The notes beneath the pieces were generated by a model, which saw nothing but the letters and a program-made list of their open reading frames with translations, did not search any database and was not told the origin of the DNA. Shown here piece after piece: positions 63,475 through 64,000 of a stretch of DNA of 64,000 bases; positions within the stretch are counted from its first letter, which is position 1; each line of letters opens with the position of its first letter. The DNA is from Flavobacterium silvisoli (lineage in GTDB: Bacteria > Bacteroidota > Bacteroidia > Flavobacteriales > Flavobacteriaceae): NCBI RefSeq assembly GCF_004329815.1, contig NZ_SJPE01000003.1, positions 124,001-188,000 on the forward strand, written 5' to 3'. Both the position numbers and the translations under genes were made by a program.

Positions 63475-63972
63475 TTAGTTATCCGTTTTCAGTTCTTTCA
63501 GCATCCAAATAGGACAAGTGGTATGACCTGTAGCTCCCAAGGGCTCACAAAGGTATTCAAATCCGGCTTTTCGGTATAAATGTTGGGCCGCCAACATTTC
63601 GGGTAACGTCTCGAGATAGCATTTTTCGTAACCGAACTCACGGGCTTTGGCCAAACATTTTTGTATGAGTTGAGCTCCAATTCCCTTGCCACGAGCTTCT
63701 TTGAGAAAATACATTTTTTGCAGTTCACAGATATTCTCAGTCGAATTTTCTAACGGCCCTACTCCTGCTCCGCCAATGATGCTGTTGTTTTCTTCCACAA
63801 CAAAATAAACCGACCGTGGCCTGTTGTAAGTCTCGAACATGAAATTGAGTTGAGGATCGGCAAAAGCTGTTCCGGTCTTAGGGTATCCGTCAGCAATAAA
63901 AACTTCCCGAATAACAGCAGCCAACTGCTCATTATCGCTCTTTTGAATTTCTCTGATTCGTATGCCTTCCAT
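63475..63972 (-). CDS. GNAT-family N-acetyltransferase
   Basis: This is a 165-residue acetyltransferase. It has RIREIQKSDNEQLAAVIREVF at the start, and the acetyl-CoA pocket is built from MYFLKEARGKGIGAQLIQKC (the RGxGxG/A loop). ETLPEMLAAQHLYRKAGFEYL supplies the C-terminal motif B. The GATGHTTCPIWMLKE ending is typical of a subgroup without assigned substrate. It lies 10 bp upstream of prmC on the same strand and is probably co-transcribed. Confidence 0.9.
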   Translation of the reverse strand: MEGIRIREIQKSDNEQLAAVIREVFIADGYPKTGTAFADPQLNFMFETYNRPRSVYFVVEENNSIIGGAGVGPLENSTENICELQKMYFLKEARGKGIGAQLIQKCLAKAREFGYEKCYLETLPEMLAAQHLYRKAGFEYLCEPLGATGHTTCPIWMLKELKTDN

Positions 63973-64000
63973 TCTAAAAGTAATCGCTTATTTTTGTGGG

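Overview
The window reads as chromosomal DNA of a member of the Flavobacteriaceae, most likely Flavobacterium or a close relative. The evidence is a low GC content, promoters with the Bacteroidetes-type pair TTTG / TAnnTTTG, type IX secretion (T9SS) sorting domains, a TonB-dependent receptor with a carboxypeptidase-like N-terminal domain, alt-GlmU, and flavobacterial families such as DUF4290, DUF4199 and DUF5686. Apart from the chromosomal recombinase XerD there is no transposase, integrase or phage gene. Most of the window is ordinary core genome; the unusual material is in three repeat-rich patches.

Layout. 1-7.1 kb: UbiB-type kinase start, TetR regulator, two lipoproteins (one OmpA-like), htpG, an AraC-type regulator with a membrane protein interrupted by an in-frame TGA, and two small exported proteins. 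7.1-9.1 kb: a lipoprotein, a tandem array of 21-bp units, a small HTH plus coiled-coil protein, and a 12-copy tandem array of a 42-bp dispersed repeat. 9.1-20.5 kb: carB (short form), a putative Flavo-1 RNA, rpmH, a TPR protein, a half-size TauE, a lytic transglycosylase, a hydrolase, mtaB, aspA, alt-glmU and rpmE2. 20.6-26.4 kb: a five-gene envelope operon (DUF4199, glycosyltransferase, phosphosugar mutase, MsbA-like ABC exporter, DUF2971). 26.4-31.3 kb: an envelope operon on the minus strand (M23 peptidase, TonB receptor, EF-hand lipoprotein). 31.5-35.3 kb: coiled-coil protein, zapA, 6S RNA candidate, rny, response regulator and xerD. 35.4-48.7 kb: two beta-barrel proteins, aroQ, DUF5686, a TSUP permease, murA/DUF4290/DUF493, a P-loop ATPase, recQ, fmt, HU, YqgE and a class IV aminotransferase. 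48.8-59.2 kb: a START-like protein, tRNA-Met, and two giant T9SS-secreted paralogues. 59.2-64 kb: a second small HTH plus coiled-coil protein behind a 41/42-bp iteron array, hisS, a FtsX/MacB permease, prmC and a GNAT acetyltransferase.

How it fits together. Much of the accessory content is envelope-directed: secreted LamG proteins, lipoproteins, beta-barrels, a TonB receptor, peptidoglycan enzymes and a lipid/glycan operon. The most interesting regulatory signals share a spacing of about 21 bp (two DNA turns). These are the 21-bp array before one small HTH gene, the 41/42-bp iterons before its paralogue, and the pairs of TCGATTAT-like boxes 21 bp apart upstream of both giant T9SS genes. I infer that these are phased binding arrays; nothing in the sequence alone proves which protein binds them.
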